In this document: in pieces, positions 58,919 through 64,000 of the stretch
How positions within the stretch are numbered: the stretch's first letter is position 1
Layout: the number at the start of each line of letters is the position of its first letter
Assembly (NCBI GenBank): GCA_037039925.1
Contig: JAXRKP010000151.1
Coordinates: 180,001-244,000 of the forward strand
DNA length: 64,000 nucleotides
Reading direction: 5' to 3'
Source of the DNA: Doris montereyensis
Lineage: Eukaryota; Mollusca; Gastropoda; Nudibranchia; Dorididae
Position numbers and translations under genes: made by a program
The notes under the pieces: generated by a model
What the model was told of the DNA's origin: nothing
Seen by the model: the letters and a program-made list of their open reading frames with translations, nothing else
Databases searched by the model: none

Positions 58919-59353
58919 ACTCTGCTGACCATGAATTCAAATGGCCAGAAGGAAAGTGATTTTTCAATCAAATATAGATGGGCGTGTATAAGACGAAGAG
59001 TGAGATAAAATAAAATTAATTTTTCCATGAAATCTGTTAGACACTATAGTATTAGTATTAAGACCAAGAAGAGCATTACAAAAAAATTTGAAGAAAATAT
59101 TATTTTGGTGAAACTGGTCAATTACATGTCAAAGAAGACAAAACAATGTTAACATGTCAGTTAGCTGTCTGAATTCTGAAGACACAAATGATGTACTGTC
59201 AGTGTCAGTATTTAGTGAACTGAACCCACACACACACATTGTGATTTGGAAAAAATAATATAACTTTATTTACATTATATCATACTATTCATACTCATCT
59301 CAACAGCCAATTCAATCAAAAGCACTAAAGAAAAAAAGCAACATCCCAGGGGG

Positions 59354-59503
59354 AAATCCCAACAGCAATTTTAGAAAGCAAGTCACTCATTGAATCTTTT
59401 TCTAAATCCCAACAGCAATTTCACAAAGCAAGTCACTCAATGAATCTTTTTCTAAATCCCAACAGCAATTTTACAAAGCAAATCACTCATTGAATCCTTT
59501 TCT
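59354..59503. repeat. 50-bp tandem repeat, three units
   Basis: aaatcccaacagcaatttta-type units start at 59354, 59404 and 59454, with gcaagtcactcattgaatct. Confidence 0.93.
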
Positions 59504-60059
59504 TAAAAAATTCAATTAGTTATTCAAATGCTGAGCAGTATGTATGAGATTCACAAATTTCTTTCATCTTCCAACACTTTTACATCCACTTCTAAATAAA
59601 CTCTCTAAATCAACAAAGTTAAAATAATACATTTAACATATTTCTTCTTTTACATTTATTTAGACATTCAAGCTTAAAGCAACCTGCAAATCTTTTTCCT
59701 TTTAAATCGTAGATACCACTGACCTTCAAATACACAGCACAATATCATCTTTTTCATATTTTTGAGCGACTCCTGTAAATTTCTTGACGTTTATATAAAG
59801 TTGAATTTATATTCCTGGTGACTTACACTTACTTACATAAAAATTAAAAGCACTCTTCTCAACAGATTGGAAGAAGTGATCTTATAAGATATCAATATCA
59901 TATATCAATTATTTTAATACCGAATGGAAACATATCTTGCAAACATTTCAATATTAACTTACATTTGTTGACTGTTAACTGTTAACTGCTATTGTCTCTT
60001 AACTCTTCACTGCTAAGGTAGAAAATATATTTCAAATATGATTTCATTTTTTTAAAAAT

Positions 60060-61400
60060 CTCCTTTCTTTCTTTCTTTATCAGCTCCCATTCTACCTTCA
60101 GGTGTATGGGTTTTAGATGCCCGAAATGATCTTTCTCCAGACTGCCCTGTCCTAACATTTTCTGTTTCCTTCCGTGAAAGTTAAATTTCTTTTGCGTTAA
60201 TGCCTCTTTTAATCTTCTTCCCACTTTCCCTGAGGTATGCCTTTTGGTCTTTTACCTTGAGTTTTAGCACTGTATACTGATTTAGCTATTCTACTGTCAT
60301 TCATTCTGTTAACATGCTCAAACCATCTCAGTTGATTCACTTCTATCTTAGTTTTTATGCTATCTGCTTTGGTTTTGATCTTTTAGTGTTGTGTTTCTGA
60401 TTTTGTCTCTTTTAGTTTTCCCTGCTACTCTTCTTAGATATTTCATTTCGGCTGCCTGTACTCTACTCTCTACTGTATTCCCTACTGTCTTAAGGTCCAG
60501 GTTTCACTGCCATAGAGGAGAGTAGGACAATAAACTGTGTTGTATACTGCCATTTTGTTTTTTGTTGACAATTTTTGTTTACCTACAAATGCCTTTCCTA
60601 GATGGTTATATATTGCGCTTGCCTTTTGGATTTTCTGGCTGATTTCTTCTTTTAGTTTTCCCTCTGAGTTAATCATTACTCCTAGGTAATTGTAGCTTTG
60701 AACTTGTTCTAAATTCTCCCTGCCTAATTTAAGAATTTGTATTTTAGCTTCCCTAGTTACTAACATTGTTTTGGTTTTCTTTGCATTTACTCTGATTCCT
60801 CTTTTATTTAATTCATTATTCATTATGTTGATATTGATTGGAGGTCCCTTTCTGATTTTAAAAAGGAACTAAATCATCAGCAAATGAAAGCATTGATATA
60901 TTTACTGGTTTGAGCTTCCACATACCTACATTCTTTTCTTCATTTTTGAGGATGCCTTTGCGACTGAATCCATAAATGTGATAAACAAAAGATGACTTAA
61001 GATACAACCCTGTCTTACTCCTATATCAACATCAAATTCTTTAGATACATTTCCAGCTACTCTCACTGCACATGTTGGTTACTGTAAAAACTTTTAATGG
61101 CTTCTATTAAATTTTGCTCTATGTTGTGTTCTTTTAAGGAATACTATAGTTCATCCCTCCTCGTGGCGTCAAATGCTTTTTCTAAGTCAATAAAACACAG
61201 GTGCAAGTCAATATTTCTCTCAAGGAATTTTAAAAAAATTATTTGTCTACCTGTAAATATGTGGTCTTGTACACTTCTACCTGGTCTAAATCCACTCTGG
61301 TGATGTGGTGTTCTTCAATCTGATCCTCTACTCTTTTCCTCAGTCTCATTTCTAGAATCCTGGCATACACTTTTCCTGGTACGCTAAGTAGTGACATCTC
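60060..61400 (-). mobile_element. 5'-truncated non-LTR retrotransposon
   Basis: On the minus strand the reverse transcriptase is read in pieces: ILEMRLRKRVEDQIEE near 61350, SFADD at about 60873-60887, then a 113-codon frame (60823-60482) with RGIRVNAKKTKTMLV, YNYLGVMINSEGKLKEEI and PTLLYGSETWTL, the usual RT C-terminal region, followed by a shifted 60224-59982 frame. The 3' end at about 60062 has GAAA repeats. Frame breaks show it is inactive. Confidence 0.85.
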
Positions 61401-61635
61401 TATTTAGTTTTAAAAAAATCTCCAACAAGGAGAAATTCTCAAACTTAGATGCTTTTTTATTCCTTAATAAGAAAAGAGACAGGTGTATTGAAAAAAAGAG
61501 TTTTTAAAAACCCAACAAAATCTACAAACATGCATTTCCAGTGGACTTTGTTTGCTAAAGATCAAAATATTTTATTGCTAGTAATGCTAGGCACAGAGAT
61601 GATTCCTACATGCAATCAATATTAACATTACACAC

Positions 61636-61641
61636 TTTATT
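61636..61641 (-). terminator. Candidate polyadenylation signal of DPCD
   Basis: This is a canonical AATAAA on the minus strand, about 175 bases after the DPCD stop. A second one follows at 61576-61571. Confidence 0.5.
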
Positions 61642-61814
61642 ATACTAACAATGACAGATAGTTCCACAAAAAAGTTAATTTGTATTCTAGGGCATCATCT
61701 CATTTACAACGTCACAAAATCAAAGCAAGTCACATATTCATATTGTATATTTTTTTCTGTCATAAATTCAATCAGGTATTCATCAAATGTTAAGTGGTCA
61801 AATGTAGATTTATA

Positions 61815-63960
<2,146 letters not shown>

Positions 63961-64000
63961 TCAATGCATTCAACTTCTTCATAACACTGCTGTAATTGCT

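Overview
This is a piece of an animal nuclear genome, almost certainly an invertebrate and probably a mollusc or another lophotrochozoan. The exons are short and separated by AT-rich introns with GT..AG borders. Simple repeats are abundant ((CT)n, (GT)n, (AAT)n, poly-G), and there are several tRNA-derived SINE families and eroded non-LTR retrotransposons. I see no bacterial operons, phage, plasmid or CRISPR features. The mollusc assignment is an inference from overall style. The three protein genes only prove a metazoan with cilia.

Layout. 1-14.6 kb: no exon recognised. It holds four neighbouring minisatellite arrays (82, 47, 44 and 48 bp units, 1.2-8.4 kb), microsatellites, SINEs and two unique stretches rich in homeodomain-type sites. 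14.7-24.3 kb (+): eight phase-compatible 3' exons of a class 6 POU-homeodomain transcription factor (POU6F; fly relative pdm3), with stop at 24300; its first exon(s) are not identified. 24.3-34.8 kb: long AT-rich 3' flank or 3' UTR, a palindromic DNA transposon near 28.6 kb, pyrimidine microsatellites, and a decayed non-LTR retrotransposon at 32.0-33.3 kb. 34.9-47.4 kb (+): CACUL1 (CDK2-associated cullin-domain protein), eight exons, apparently complete from ATG to stop, with a foldback repeat in intron 1. 47.4-59.9 kb: no gene recognised; SINE and LINE fragments and a possible very long CACUL1 3' UTR ending near 58.6 kb. 60.0-61.4 kb (-): a 5'-truncated non-LTR retrotransposon. 61.8-63.9 kb (-): the last three exons of DPCD, a ciliary-motility-associated protein whose 5' end lies beyond the window.

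The three genes belong to different pathways (neural transcription factor, cell-cycle/ubiquitin-type cullin protein, cilium assembly), so nothing suggests a functional cluster. POU6F and CACUL1 run in tandem, and CACUL1 and DPCD converge. Two conserved exons carry small frame-breaking indels: two single-base losses in the POU6F homeobox exon and one in CACUL1 exon 6. All lie at short homopolymers, the surrounding codons are intact, and every splice site fits, so I read them as probable consensus-sequence errors rather than dead genes. I found no convincing new biological system. The least familiar items are the minisatellite cluster, the palindromic TA-flanked transposon and the large foldback element.
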